A stretch of 64,000 nt of DNA, from positions 5,952,001 through 6,016,000 of the forward strand of contig NZ_JBEJGY010000004.1 in assembly GCF_040253615.1 (NCBI RefSeq). The letters are read 5' to 3'. This DNA comes from Streptomyces sp. Edi4. Its GTDB lineage: Bacteria > Actinomycetota > Actinomycetes > Streptomycetales > Streptomycetaceae. The notes beneath the pieces are model-generated. The model searched no databases and was not told where the DNA came from. It worked only from the letters and a program-made list of their open reading frames with translations. This document shows, piece by piece, positions 51,337 to 60,253 of this stretch; positions within the stretch are counted from its first letter, which is position 1, and every line of letters begins with the position of its first letter. The position numbers and the translations under genes are program-made.

Positions 51337-51900
51337 TCAGCGCAGGCGCTCGCGGGCCTCGGTCAGGGCGAAACCCAGGAGGTTCAGGCCGCGCCAGAGC
51401 CTGGGGTCCCGCGCACCCGGCGCGTCCGCCGACAGGCCGATGCCCCAGACGCGGTCCAGGGGGCTCGCCTCCACCAGCACCCGGGCGCCGGTGCTGAGCA
51501 GATAGGACCGCAGCGCCTCGTCCTGGCCGAACTTGTGCAGGCAGCCCGCCAGAACTGTCCCGTACCGCTCCCGCCGCCACACCGCCTCGTCGAAGCCGCG
51601 CACCAGGCGCCCGGCCTTCTTCGCGAGCGCGGGGTTCGCCGCCGTGAGCGCCGCGCGCTCCCCTTCGGCGTCCTTGAAGAGCCGTGCCTTCGACGCCATC
51701 ATCCAGTGCTCCGCCGTCGCGTACTCGACCCCGTCGACCACGAAGCGTGAGGGCCACCACTGGCTGAAGCAGCTCGGCCCCAACGATCCGTCGCGCCTCG
51801 GCGCATGACCCCAGAAGTACAGAAACTTGATCCGCTCACCGTTGGTGAACCGCTCGGTCAGGGCGTCGAGCGGCGCGCGGTCCCCCGTGATCTGCTCCAT
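51337..51900 (-). CDS. NADAR family protein (YbiA-like)
   Basis: 187 residues. NADAR/YbiA pattern: IKFLYFWGHAP, CFSQWWPSRF, YATAEHWMMASKARLF and WGIGLSADAPGARDP. E. coli YbiA hydrolyses N-glycosidic bonds of damaged riboflavin intermediates and related ribosides. ATG 51900; a longer frame to 51930 starts with an Ala/Arg segment. Converges with the DUF4190 gene. Housekeeping detoxification is plausible. Confidence 0.85.
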   Translation of the reverse strand: MEQITGDRAPLDALTERFTNGERIKFLYFWGHAPRRDGSLGPSCFSQWWPSRFVVDGVEYATAEHWMMASKARLFKDAEGERAALTAANPALAKKAGRLVRGFDEAVWRRERYGTVLAGCLHKFGQDEALRSYLLSTGARVLVEASPLDRVWGIGLSADAPGARDPRLWRGLNLLGFALTEARERLR

Positions 51901-52081
51901 GCACGCGAGTCTGGCACGCGCCACTGACAACCCGTCGGGCCAATACCGCCCCGACCCGACACTTGGTCGACAGATTCCGTCGCGTAACCAAAAGGCAACA
52001 ACGGAATCACTTGTTGGCCAGATGCCGCTCTGCCAGGATCGTCACTCAAATCGAGCTGAAGCTACGAAGAACGTGGGCGAC

Positions 52082-53605
52082 ATGGACACCGACAACGGCA
52101 ACGGCAATCGCTTCCCGGCCAACGACCGCTTCGCGGCCGGCGCCCAGTACATCGCGGGACGGCTGCGCCCGGGCACCTCGGGGCGGCGGCACGAGGTCAT
52201 CGACCCGGCGACCGGGCACCCGGTGTACTCCTACGAGCTCGCGGGCCCCGCCGATGTCGACGCGGCGGTGGCCGCCGCCAAGGAGGCATTCCCCGGCTGG
52301 TCGGCCACCTCCCCCGGCGAGCGCTCCGCCGCCCTGCACCGCCTCGCGGGCGTCCTTGCCGAACGGGCCGAGGAGTTCGCGCGGGCGGAGTCCTCGCAGT
52401 GCGGCAAGCCCCTCAAGCTGACCCGGGAGTTCGACGTCCCCGGCACGATCGACAACGCGGCCTTCTTCGCGGGCGCCGCCCGGCACCTGGAAGGCCGGTC
52501 GGCGGGTGAGTACTCCGGCGACCACACCTCCTACGTACGCCGGGAGCCCATCGGTGTCGTCGGGTCCATCGCGCCGTGGAACTACCCGCTCCAGATGGCC
52601 GCCTGGAAGATCCTCCCGGCGATCGCCGCGGGCAACACCATCGTCCTCAAGCCCGCCGAGATCACCCCGCTGACCTCGCTCCTGTTCGCCGAGGCCGCCA
52701 CGGAGGCCGGGATCCCGGACGGCGTGGTCAACATCGTCACGGGCGCGGGAGCGGACGCGGGCGAACACCTCGTCGGGCACCCGGACGTCGTCATGACCTC
52801 CTTCACCGGCTCCACCGGCGTCGGCAAACGCGTCGCGGAGATCGCCACGCGCACCGTCAAGCGCATCCACCTCGAACTCGGCGGCAAGGCCCCGTTCGTG
52901 GTGTTCGACGACGCCGACCTCGAAGCGGCCGCGCACGGCGCGGTCGCGGCCTCGCTCATCAACTCCGGCCAGGACTGCACCGCCGCCACCCGCGCCTACG
53001 TCCAGCGCCCCCTGTACGAGGCCTTCGTCGAGCGGGTCGCGGCGCTGATGGAGACCGTGCGCGTCGGTGACCCCTTCCGCGCGGACACCGACCTCGGCCC
53101 GCTGATCTCCCACGCCCACCGCGACCGCGTCGCCGCCTTCGTCGAGCGCGCCCGTGGCTACGCCCGGATCGTGACCGGCGGCGAGGTCCCCAAGGGCGAC
53201 GGCGCCTACTACCCGCCCACCCTGATCGCCGACGCCCCCCAGGACAGCGAGGTTGTCCAGGCGGAGATCTTCGGCCCGGTCCTGGTCGTGCTGCCCTTCG
53301 ACACCGACGACGAGGGCATCGCCCTGGCCAACGACACCCCCTACGGCCTCGCCGCCTCCGCCTGGAGCCGCGACGTCTACCGCACGGGCCGGGCCACCCG
53401 CGAGATCAAGGCGGGCTGCGTGTGGATCAACGACCACATTCCGATCATCAGCGAGATGCCCCACGGCGGCTACAAGGCCAGTGGGTTCGGAAAGGACATG
53501 TCGGTGTATTCCTTCGAGGAGTACACGCAGGTCAAGCACGTGATGTACGACAACACGGCGGTCGCGGCGAAGGACTGGCACCGCACGATCTTCGGGGACC
53601 GATAG
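52082..53605 (+). CDS. Aldehyde dehydrogenase, gamma-aminobutyraldehyde/betaine-type (second copy)
   Basis: 507 residues. Catalytic Cys299 in NSGQDCTAATR, base Glu265 in LELGGKAP, and IAPWNYPLQMAAWK near residue 165. Paralogue of the ALDH at 42043. ATG 52082 (GTG 52073 also in frame; the Shine-Dalgarno is weak for both). It lies at the head of a plus-strand run of ALDH, PotD, PotABC and PuuB-like genes, so it probably oxidises the aldehyde from polyamine breakdown. The 180-base region before it carries the promoter but no clear motif. Confidence 0.9.
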   Translation: MDTDNGNGNRFPANDRFAAGAQYIAGRLRPGTSGRRHEVIDPATGHPVYSYELAGPADVDAAVAAAKEAFPGWSATSPGERSAALHRLAGVLAERAEEFARAESSQCGKPLKLTREFDVPGTIDNAAFFAGAARHLEGRSAGEYSGDHTSYVRREPIGVVGSIAPWNYPLQMAAWKILPAIAAGNTIVLKPAEITPLTSLLFAEAATEAGIPDGVVNIVTGAGADAGEHLVGHPDVVMTSFTGSTGVGKRVAEIATRTVKRIHLELGGKAPFVVFDDADLEAAAHGAVAASLINSGQDCTAATRAYVQRPLYEAFVERVAALMETVRVGDPFRADTDLGPLISHAHRDRVAAFVERARGYARIVTGGEVPKGDGAYYPPTLIADAPQDSEVVQAEIFGPVLVVLPFDTDDEGIALANDTPYGLAASAWSRDVYRTGRATREIKAGCVWINDHIPIISEMPHGGYKASGFGKDMSVYSFEEYTQVKHVMYDNTAVAAKDWHRTIFGDR

Positions 53606-53655
53606 CCGAGCGGCCCGACCAGGCCACCGAACCCACCCGAAAGGGCACACAGCGT

Positions 53656-54945
53656 ATGGAGCAGTACGAGTCCGGCCTCCCTCACGCCCTCGATTCCGGT
53701 CGAGCGGGGAGCGCCCCCTTCGGCGCGGCCCAACTGGCCGCCGTCCGGCGCAGCCTGACCGACGGCCGGGGCGCCCTGACCCGCCGTTCGCTGCTGCGCG
53801 CCTCGGGCGCCGGCGCGCTCGCCGTCGGCGGCCTCGCCACGCTCAGCGCCTGCGGCATCCCGGCCGCCACGAAGGAGAACGGCACCGGACCGTCCAACGC
53901 GGACCACTCCGCGAAGGAGAAGGAGGTCAACTTCTCCAACTGGACGCAGTACATGGACATCAGCGACGACAAGAAGCACCATCCGACGCTGGACGAGTTC
54001 ACCCGCCGCACCGGCATCCAGGTCAAGTACACCGAGGACATCAACGACAACGTCGAGTTCTTCGGCAAGATCAAGCCCCAGCTCGCCGGCGGCCAGGACA
54101 CCGGCCGCGACCTCATCGTGCTCACCGACTGGCTGGCCGCCCGGCTCATCCGGCTCGGCTGGGCGCAGGAGCTGGACCCCGCGCACCTGCCGCACGCCTA
54201 CGCCAACCTGGCGCCCCAGTTCCGGATGCCCGACTGGGACCCGGGCCGCGCCTACTCCTACCCCTGGACCGGCATCCCGACCGTCATCGCGTACAACAGC
54301 AGGGCGACCGACGGCAAGAAGGTCGACTCGATCACCCAGCTCCTGGACGACCCCAGCCTCAAGGGCCGGGTGGGCTTCCTCTCCGAGATGCGCGACACCA
54401 TCGGGATGACCCTGCTCGACCTCGGCAAGGACCCGGCGAACTTCACCGACGCCGACTTCGACGCGGCGATCGGACGGCTCCAAAAGGGCGTCGACACCAA
54501 GCAGATCCGCCGCTTCACCGGCAACGACTACACCGGCGACCTGGTCAAGGGCGACCTCGCGGCCTGTGTGGCCTGGGGCGGCGACGTGACCCAGCTGCGC
54601 GCCGACAACCCGGACATCAAGTACGCCGTCCCGGCGGCCGGTTACATGACGTCCACCGACAACCTGCTCATCCCGGCGAAGGCCCGGCACCAGAGCAACG
54701 CCGAGAAACTGATCGACTACTACTACGAGCTCCCGGTGGCCGCCAAGCTCGCCGCGTTCATCAACTACCAGTGCCCGGTCGACGGGGTCCGCGACGATCT
54801 CGCCAGGATCGACCCGGAGCTCGCGGCGAACGAACTGATCCTGCCGGACAAGGCGATGGCCGCGAAGTCCCACTCCTTCCGCTCGCTCAGCGAGGCCGAG
54901 GAGACGGCGTACGAGCAGAAGTTCTCCCGGCTCATCGGAGCGTGA
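53656..54945 (+). CDS. potD: Polyamine ABC transporter substrate-binding protein PotD-like (second copy)
   Basis: 429 residues. Tat-type motif TRRSLLRASGAGAL at 42-55 and lipobox Cys66 (LSACG) are preceded by an unusually long 41-residue N-terminal region. Mature part: VNFSNWTQYMDISDDKKHH, YTEDINDNVEFFGKI, RRFTGNDYTGDLVKGD and LIDYYYELPVAAKLAAFIN. Binds spermidine/putrescine and passes it to PotB-PotC. The short spacer after the ALDH (50 bases) suggests cotranscription; PotA follows after 144 bases containing a copy of the dispersed repeat (54997-55016). Confidence 0.9.
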   Translation: MEQYESGLPHALDSGRAGSAPFGAAQLAAVRRSLTDGRGALTRRSLLRASGAGALAVGGLATLSACGIPAATKENGTGPSNADHSAKEKEVNFSNWTQYMDISDDKKHHPTLDEFTRRTGIQVKYTEDINDNVEFFGKIKPQLAGGQDTGRDLIVLTDWLAARLIRLGWAQELDPAHLPHAYANLAPQFRMPDWDPGRAYSYPWTGIPTVIAYNSRATDGKKVDSITQLLDDPSLKGRVGFLSEMRDTIGMTLLDLGKDPANFTDADFDAAIGRLQKGVDTKQIRRFTGNDYTGDLVKGDLAACVAWGGDVTQLRADNPDIKYAVPAAGYMTSTDNLLIPAKARHQSNAEKLIDYYYELPVAAKLAAFINYQCPVDGVRDDLARIDPELAANELILPDKAMAAKSHSFRSLSEAEETAYEQKFSRLIGA

Positions 54946-54996
54946 GCGCTCCGCTGGGTGTGCCCGATTTCGGGTGCGGGTCCGCTGTGGCTGGTC

Positions 54997-55016
54997 GCGC
55001 AGTTCCCCACGCCCCT
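54997..55016. repeat. Copy of the GCGCAGTTCCCCGCGCCCCT dispersed repeat
   Basis: One mismatch (A for G) relative to copies at 37643 and 37828. It lies between potD and potA. Confidence 0.85.
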
Positions 55017-55089
55017 GGAGGCGGCACCCGGCTCGGCCCCCCTTGGCTCCGCCCCCCATTCCTCCCGACTCTTCCCTGGGACCCCACCC

Positions 55090-56241
55090 ATGACAGACAG
55101 CACCGCCGGCGGCGACGTTCGCCTCACCGGGATCAGCAAGACGTACGGCTCCTTCACCGCCGTCCATCCGCTCGAACTGACCGTCCCGCAGGGCTCGTTC
55201 TTCGCGCTGCTCGGCGCGTCCGGCTGCGGCAAGACCACCACGCTCCGCATGATCGCGGGTCTTGAGGAGCCCAGCACCGGCACGGTCTTCCTCGGCGACA
55301 CGGACGTCACGGACCTGCCGCCCCACAAGCGCCCGGTGAACACCGTCTTCCAGTCCTACGCCCTCTTCCCGCACCTGAACGTCACCGAGAACATCGCCTT
55401 CGGACTGCGCCGGCGCGGCATCAAGTCGGTGAAGAAGCAGGTCGACGACATGCTGGAGCTCGTGCAGCTCGGCGACTTCGCCCAGCGCAAGCCGCATCAG
55501 CTCTCCGGCGGCCAGCAGCAGCGCGTGGCCGTCGCCCGCGCCCTCATCAACCACCCGCAGGTGCTGCTCCTGGATGAGCCGCTGGGCGCCCTCGACCTCA
55601 AGCTGCGCCGCCAGATGCAGCTGGAGCTCAAGCGCATCCAGACCGAGGTCGGCATCACCTTCGTGCACGTCACCCACGACCAGGAGGAGGCCATGACGAT
55701 GGCCGACACGGTCGCGGTGATGAACGGCGGACGCGTCGAACAGCTCGGCGCGCCCGCGGAGTTGTACGAGAACCCGAAGACCACGTTCGTCGCGAACTTC
55801 CTCGGCACCTCCAACCTCATCGAGGCGGAGATCGCGCGCAAGAGCGGTCAGGACGTCGTGGTCACGGCCGGCGGCGCCGAGCTGAGGCTGCCCCAGGAGC
55901 GATGTCCGGGCCCCGTCACCAGTGGCGGCAAGATCCTCGTCGGAGTGCGCCCCGAGAAGATCTCGCTCGCCCACCGCGACGACGAGGGCGCCGTCGCCGA
56001 GGGACGCAACCGTGTCACCGGCCGCGTCGTGGACTCGTCCTTCATCGGCGTCTCCACGCAGTACCTGGTCGACTCGCCGGCCGGCAAGGGCCTCGCGGTG
56101 TACGAGCAGAACGTCGACCGGCGCACGGGGCTCGGGCCGGGCGCCGAGGTCGTCCTGCACTGGAACCCGGCGCACACCTTCGGTCTCGACGCCGCCCAGG
56201 CGATCGACGCGGGCGTGGAGAAGGTCGAGGACGCCGCGTGA
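55090..56241 (+). CDS. potA: Polyamine ABC transporter ATPase PotA
   Basis: 383 residues. Walker A GASGCGKTTTLRM, Q-loop FQSYALFPHLNV, signature LSGGQQQRVAVARAL, Walker B LLLDEPLGALD, switch His VTHDQEEAM. TOBE domain near the end: ILVGVRPEKISLAHRDD. ATG 55090. The stop overlaps the potB GTG (GTGA at 56238). Family is certain; substrate from context. Confidence 0.94.
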   Translation: MTDSTAGGDVRLTGISKTYGSFTAVHPLELTVPQGSFFALLGASGCGKTTTLRMIAGLEEPSTGTVFLGDTDVTDLPPHKRPVNTVFQSYALFPHLNVTENIAFGLRRRGIKSVKKQVDDMLELVQLGDFAQRKPHQLSGGQQQRVAVARALINHPQVLLLDEPLGALDLKLRRQMQLELKRIQTEVGITFVHVTHDQEEAMTMADTVAVMNGGRVEQLGAPAELYENPKTTFVANFLGTSNLIEAEIARKSGQDVVVTAGGAELRLPQERCPGPVTSGGKILVGVRPEKISLAHRDDEGAVAEGRNRVTGRVVDSSFIGVSTQYLVDSPAGKGLAVYEQNVDRRTGLGPGAEVVLHWNPAHTFGLDAAQAIDAGVEKVEDAA

Positions 56242-57152
56242 GCGCCGTCGTCGAGGCGCCCGCCGAACTGCCCGCGCGCAAGGCCTCCACCCGCAAACGG
56301 CTCGTGCCGTACTGGCTGCTGCTGCCGGGCATCCTGTGGCTGATCGTGTTCTTCGCGCTGCCGATGGTGTACCAGGCGTCGACCTCCGTGCAGACCGGGT
56401 CACTTGAGAAGGGCTTCCAGGTCACCTGGCACTTCCAGACGTACTGGGACGCCTTCAAGGAGTACTGCCCGCAGTTCGTGCGTTCCCTGCTCTACGCGGG
56501 AACGGCGACGCTCCTGTGTCTGCTGCTCGGCTATCCGCTGGCGTATCTGATCGCCTTCAAGGCGGGCCGCTACCGCAATCTGGTGCTCGTCCTGGTCATC
56601 GCGCCGTTCTTCACCAGTTTCCTGATCCGCACCCTGGCGTGGAAGACGATCCTGGCCGACGGCGGGCCCGTGGTGCACGCGCTGTCGACGCTGCACGTCC
56701 TGGACGTCACCAGCTGGCTGGGCTGGACCGAGGGGCACCGCGTCCTCGCCACCCCGATGGCCGTGGTGTGCGGACTCACCTACAACTTCCTGCCGTTCAT
56801 GATCCTGCCGCTCTACACCTCCCTGGAACGGATCGACTCCCGGCTGCACGAGGCGGCCGGTGACCTCTACGCGACGCCGGCCACCACCTTCCGCAAGGTG
56901 ACCTTCCCGCTGTCGATGCCCGGCGTCGTCTCCGGCACGCTGCTCACCTTCATCCCGGCCAGCGGCGACTACGTCAACGCCGAACTGCTCGGCTCCACCG
57001 ACCAGAAGATGGTCGGCAACGTCATCCAGTCGCAGTTCCTGCGGGTCCTGGACTATCCGACGGCCGCCGCGCTCTCCTTCATCCTGATGGCGATCGTGCT
57101 GATCATGGTCACCGTCTACATCCGCCGATCCGGGACGGAGGACCTGGTCTGA
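56238..57152 (+). CDS. potB: Polyamine ABC transporter permease PotB
   Basis: 304 residues, six membrane helices. EAA loop LHEAAGDLYATPATTFRKV, characteristic for contact with PotA. Helix clusters include LPGILWLIVFFALPMVY and LLGYPLAYLIAFKAG. GTG 56238 overlaps potA; stop overlaps potC (TGATG at 57150). It pairs with PotC to form the channel. Confidence 0.93.
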   Translation: MSAVVEAPAELPARKASTRKRLVPYWLLLPGILWLIVFFALPMVYQASTSVQTGSLEKGFQVTWHFQTYWDAFKEYCPQFVRSLLYAGTATLLCLLLGYPLAYLIAFKAGRYRNLVLVLVIAPFFTSFLIRTLAWKTILADGGPVVHALSTLHVLDVTSWLGWTEGHRVLATPMAVVCGLTYNFLPFMILPLYTSLERIDSRLHEAAGDLYATPATTFRKVTFPLSMPGVVSGTLLTFIPASGDYVNAELLGSTDQKMVGNVIQSQFLRVLDYPTAAALSFILMAIVLIMVTVYIRRSGTEDLV

Positions 57153-57964
57153 TGCGTCACCTGCCCGTCATCAAGTGGCTGCGCCGCAACCTCGTGGTCA
57201 TCGCGGGGCTCGCGACCCTCGCGTATCTGATCCTGCCCAACGTCGTCGTGATGGTGTTCTCGTTCAACAAGCCGAACGGGCGCTTCAACTACTCCTGGAC
57301 GCGGTTCTCCACCGACGCCTGGAAGGACCCGTGCGGGGTCGCCGACATGTGCGGCTCGCTCTCGCTGTCGCTCCAGATCGCCCTGTGGGCGACGATCGGC
57401 TCGACCGTGCTCGGCACGATGATCGCCTTCGCGCTCGTGCGCTACCGGTTCCGGGCGCGCGGCGCGATCAACTCGCTGATCTTCCTGCCGATGGCGATGC
57501 CCGAGGTCGTGATGGCCGCGTCCCTGCTCACGCTCTTCCTCAACATGGGCGCGCGGCTCGGCTTCTGGACGATCCTCATCGCCCACATCATGTTCTGCCT
57601 CAGCTTCGTCGTCACCGCCGTCAAGGCCCGCGTGATGTCCATGGACCCGAGGCTCGAAGAGGCCGCGCGCGATCTCTACGCCGGTCCGGTCCAGACGTTC
57701 GTGCGGGTGACGCTGCCGATCGCGTCCCCCGGCATCGCGGCGGGCGCGCTGCTCGCCTTCGCGCTCTCCTTCGACGACTTCATCATCACCAACTTCAACG
57801 CGGGCTCCACCGTGACCTTCCCCATGTTCGTGTGGGGCTCCGCGCAGCGCGGCACACCCGTGCAGATCAACGTCATCGGGACGGCCATGTTCATCATCGC
57901 CGTCGTGGTGGTCACCGCCGGACAGTTCATTGCGAACCGGCGCAAGAACAGCGCGAAAGCGTAA
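57152..57964 (+). CDS. potC: Polyamine ABC transporter permease PotC
   Basis: 270 residues, six helices. EAA loop LEEAARDLYAGPVQTFVRV. Helices MVIAGLATLAYLILPNVVVMVFSF and LLAFALSFDDFIITNF are typical of PotC. Coupled to potB by TGATG overlap. The oxidase gene starts 31 bases downstream. Confidence 0.93.
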   Translation: MRHLPVIKWLRRNLVVIAGLATLAYLILPNVVVMVFSFNKPNGRFNYSWTRFSTDAWKDPCGVADMCGSLSLSLQIALWATIGSTVLGTMIAFALVRYRFRARGAINSLIFLPMAMPEVVMAASLLTLFLNMGARLGFWTILIAHIMFCLSFVVTAVKARVMSMDPRLEEAARDLYAGPVQTFVRVTLPIASPGIAAGALLAFALSFDDFIITNFNAGSTVTFPMFVWGSAQRGTPVQINVIGTAMFIIAVVVVTAGQFIANRRKNSAKA

Positions 57965-57995
57965 CCGTACGCAGTTCCTGAGGGAGTTGGAAATC

Positions 57996-59417
57996 ATGGC
58001 CGTGACCCGAGCCATGAACAGTGAGGCACGACAGTCCCTGGCGGGCGCCAAGCCCGTCCCGTTCTGGCTGGAGGACCCCGGCCGCCCCGAGGCCCTGCCC
58101 GCCCTCACCGGCGACGAGAGGTGCGATCTCCTCGTCGTCGGGGGCGGCTACAGCGGCCTGTGGACCGCGCTCATCGCCAAGGAGCGCGACCCCGGCCGTG
58201 ATGTCGTCCTCATCGAGGGCAAGGAGATCGGCTGGGCCGCCTCCGGCCGCAACGGAGGCTTCTGCGCCGCCTCCCTCACCCACGGCCTGGGCAACGGCCT
58301 GGCCCGCTGGCCGGACGAACTGGCCAGGCTCGAAGAGCTGGGCGCGGCCAACCTCGACGCGATCGGCGCTGCCGTGGCCCGCTACGGCATCGACTGCGAC
58401 TACGAGCGGACCGGCGAGATCGACGTCGCCACCGAGCCCCACCAGCTCGAAGAGCTGCGCGAGATGTACGAGGAGGCGACCGAACTCGGCTTCGGCGGGC
58501 TCGCGTTCCTCGACGAGGACCAGTTGCGCGCCGAGGTCGACTCGCCCACCTTCCTCGGCGGGCTCTGGGACCGCGAGGGGGTGGCGATGCTGCACCCGGC
58601 CAAGCTCGCCTGGGGCCTCAAGCGCGCCTGCCTCGATCTCGGCGTACGCGTCCACGAGCACACCCCGGGCCTCTCGCTGGCCCGGGTCGGCGCCGGCATG
58701 GGGGTCCGCACTCCGTACGGCAAGGTCCGCGCCGAGCATGTGGCGCTCGGCACCAATGTGTTCCCCTCCCTGGTCAAGCGGCTGCGTCCGTACACGGTCC
58801 CGGTGTACGACTACGCCCTGATGACCGAGCCGCTGACCGCGGACCAGCTCGACTCCATCGGCTGGCGGCGCCGGCAGGGGCTCGGGGACGCGGCCAACCA
58901 GTTCCACTACTTCCGCCTGTCCGCCGACAACCGCATCCTGTGGGGCGGCTATGACGCCATCTACCAGTACGGAAAGAAGGTGCGCAGCGAGTACGACGAC
59001 CGGCCCGAGACCTACGCCAAGCTCGCCGAGCAGTTCTTCCACTGCTTCCCGCAGCTCGCCGGGGTGCGCTTCAGCCACGCCTGGGGCGGCGCGATCGACA
59101 CCTGCTCGCGCTTCTCGGCGTTCTTCGGCACGGCCCACGGCGGCCGGGTCGCCTACGCCGCCGGATACACCGGGCTCGGCGTCGGCGCGACCCGCTTCGG
59201 CGCGGAGGTGATGCTCGATCTTCTGTCGGGCGAGCCCACCGAGCGCACGGAGCTGGAGATGGTGCGCACCAAGCCCCTGCCCTTCCCGCCGGAGCCGGTC
59301 GCCTGGGCGGGCATCGGCATCACGAAATGGTCCCTGGCCCGCGCCGACGAGAACGGCGGCCGCCGCAATCTGTGGCTGAGGGCGATGGACCGGGTGGGGC
59401 TCGGCTTCGACAGCTGA
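57996..59417 (+). CDS. puuB: FAD-dependent amine oxidase/dehydrogenase, PuuB-like
   Basis: 473 residues. FAD-binding GxGxxG is VVGGGYSGLWTAL near residues 47-59, and GWAASGRNGGF follows. DAO-family pattern with HAWGGAIDTCSRFSA and GYTGLGVGATRFGAE at the C-terminus. In E. coli PuuB oxidises gamma-glutamylputrescine; here the position after potABC suggests an equivalent polyamine oxidation step. ATG 57996 with GAGGGAG upstream. End of the potABC-oxidase run; 59418-59608 has no gene. Confidence 0.86.
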   Translation: MAVTRAMNSEARQSLAGAKPVPFWLEDPGRPEALPALTGDERCDLLVVGGGYSGLWTALIAKERDPGRDVVLIEGKEIGWAASGRNGGFCAASLTHGLGNGLARWPDELARLEELGAANLDAIGAAVARYGIDCDYERTGEIDVATEPHQLEELREMYEEATELGFGGLAFLDEDQLRAEVDSPTFLGGLWDREGVAMLHPAKLAWGLKRACLDLGVRVHEHTPGLSLARVGAGMGVRTPYGKVRAEHVALGTNVFPSLVKRLRPYTVPVYDYALMTEPLTADQLDSIGWRRRQGLGDAANQFHYFRLSADNRILWGGYDAIYQYGKKVRSEYDDRPETYAKLAEQFFHCFPQLAGVRFSHAWGGAIDTCSRFSAFFGTAHGGRVAYAAGYTGLGVGATRFGAEVMLDLLSGEPTERTELEMVRTKPLPFPPEPVAWAGIGITKWSLARADENGGRRNLWLRAMDRVGLGFDS

Positions 59418-59608
59418 GCTCGGCCGCCCCGGTGACGGGTTCTTCGTGCGCCCCGCCCACGCCGGGGGCGCACTCCTTTGGATCTTGTGTGACCCGGTGC
59501 ACCACCGACGGGTGGCCCCAGTGGCGTCATAGCCCGGGCCGAAGCCGCTCTCCCTCGTGGACGCAACCTCTGCGCCCGGTGGAACGGCCTCGGAACGGAG
59601 ATGCGGCG

Positions 59609-60145
59609 ATGACTGCCTCGGGGGCAAGGAGCGCGGTGGAATGGCTGGCGTCGGTGGCGCCCGATCCCGATGCCTGCCGGTGGGAGTGGGAGCGCAACCC
59701 CCTGGGGGTCGCGCTCCTTCCGGCGGGCCGGAGCTGGGACGTACTGATCCTGCCGGGCGGGCTCGGGCACGGCGCGCTCGATGTGCTGAGCCGGCTCATG
59801 GTCCGGCCCGGGCCTGTGCTCGCCGACCTCGGGGACCTGCGCATGGGCTTCTTCGTGCCGCCGGGCACGGCCGCGCGCTGGCTCGGTACGGGGGTGCGCG
59901 GGGCGGGCGGCGGCAGCTGGGTCGTGGTCCCGCATCCGGGCCGGGTGGCCGGCGGGGTGCGCTGGGTGGTGGTGCCCGATGGCTCGGGCACCCTGACCGA
60001 TCCCGCCGTCCTGGAGCTGGCGATGCACGAGGCGGCTGCCCGTATCGCACGCGACGGCGAACACCGGGGCAAAGAGGGCAGGCGGGGCAGGCAGAGCAAG
60101 CAGGGCAGCCAGGGCAACCAGGGCAAGCGGGACGACGGGGACTGA
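59609..60145 (+). CDS. Hypothetical protein of about 178 residues
   Basis: Not recognised. It starts MTASGARSAVEWLASVAPD with GGAG upstream. The middle alternates hydrophobic strands (WDVLILPGG, VLADLGDLRMGFFVPPGTA, GSWVVVPHPG) and a helix, VLELAMHEAAARIA, near residue 140. The tail is basic and Gln/Gly/Lys-rich (RQSKQGSQGNQGKRDDGD), a short repeat. The layout suggests a compact alpha/beta domain. Lies between the PuuB-like gene and the chitinase, unrelated to either as far as visible. Confidence 0.6.
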   Translation: MTASGARSAVEWLASVAPDPDACRWEWERNPLGVALLPAGRSWDVLILPGGLGHGALDVLSRLMVRPGPVLADLGDLRMGFFVPPGTAARWLGTGVRGAGGGSWVVVPHPGRVAGGVRWVVVPDGSGTLTDPAVLELAMHEAAARIARDGEHRGKEGRRGRQSKQGSQGNQGKRDDGD

Positions 60146-60181
60146 GTCGGGGCCGGCCGGGACGGTTCGCTGCCGGAAGCC

Positions 60182-60210
60182 TTGACAAGCCGATTGGTCT
60201 GGACCATGTT
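60182..60210 (+). promoter_or_regulatory. Chitinase promoter with DasR-type operator
   Basis: TTGACA (60182-60187) and CATGTT (60205-60210) form a -35/-10 pair with 17-base spacing. Between them ATTGGTCTGGACCATG (60193-60208) matches the DasR-binding (dre) consensus, a dyad of TGGTC and GACCA around TG. DasR represses chitin and N-acetylglucosamine genes in Streptomyces, lifted by glucosamine-6-phosphate. The position inside the promoter would block polymerase directly. Confidence 0.82.
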
Positions 60211-60253
60211 GTGCGCACTTCCTGTCTCAATCCCCCCTTGCCCGGAGGCAGTT

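Noticed and set aside
52046..56403. Long minus-strand frames opposite ALDH and PotD-PotA
   Set aside because: Shadow frames of well-supported plus-strand genes; no motifs or ribosome sites.
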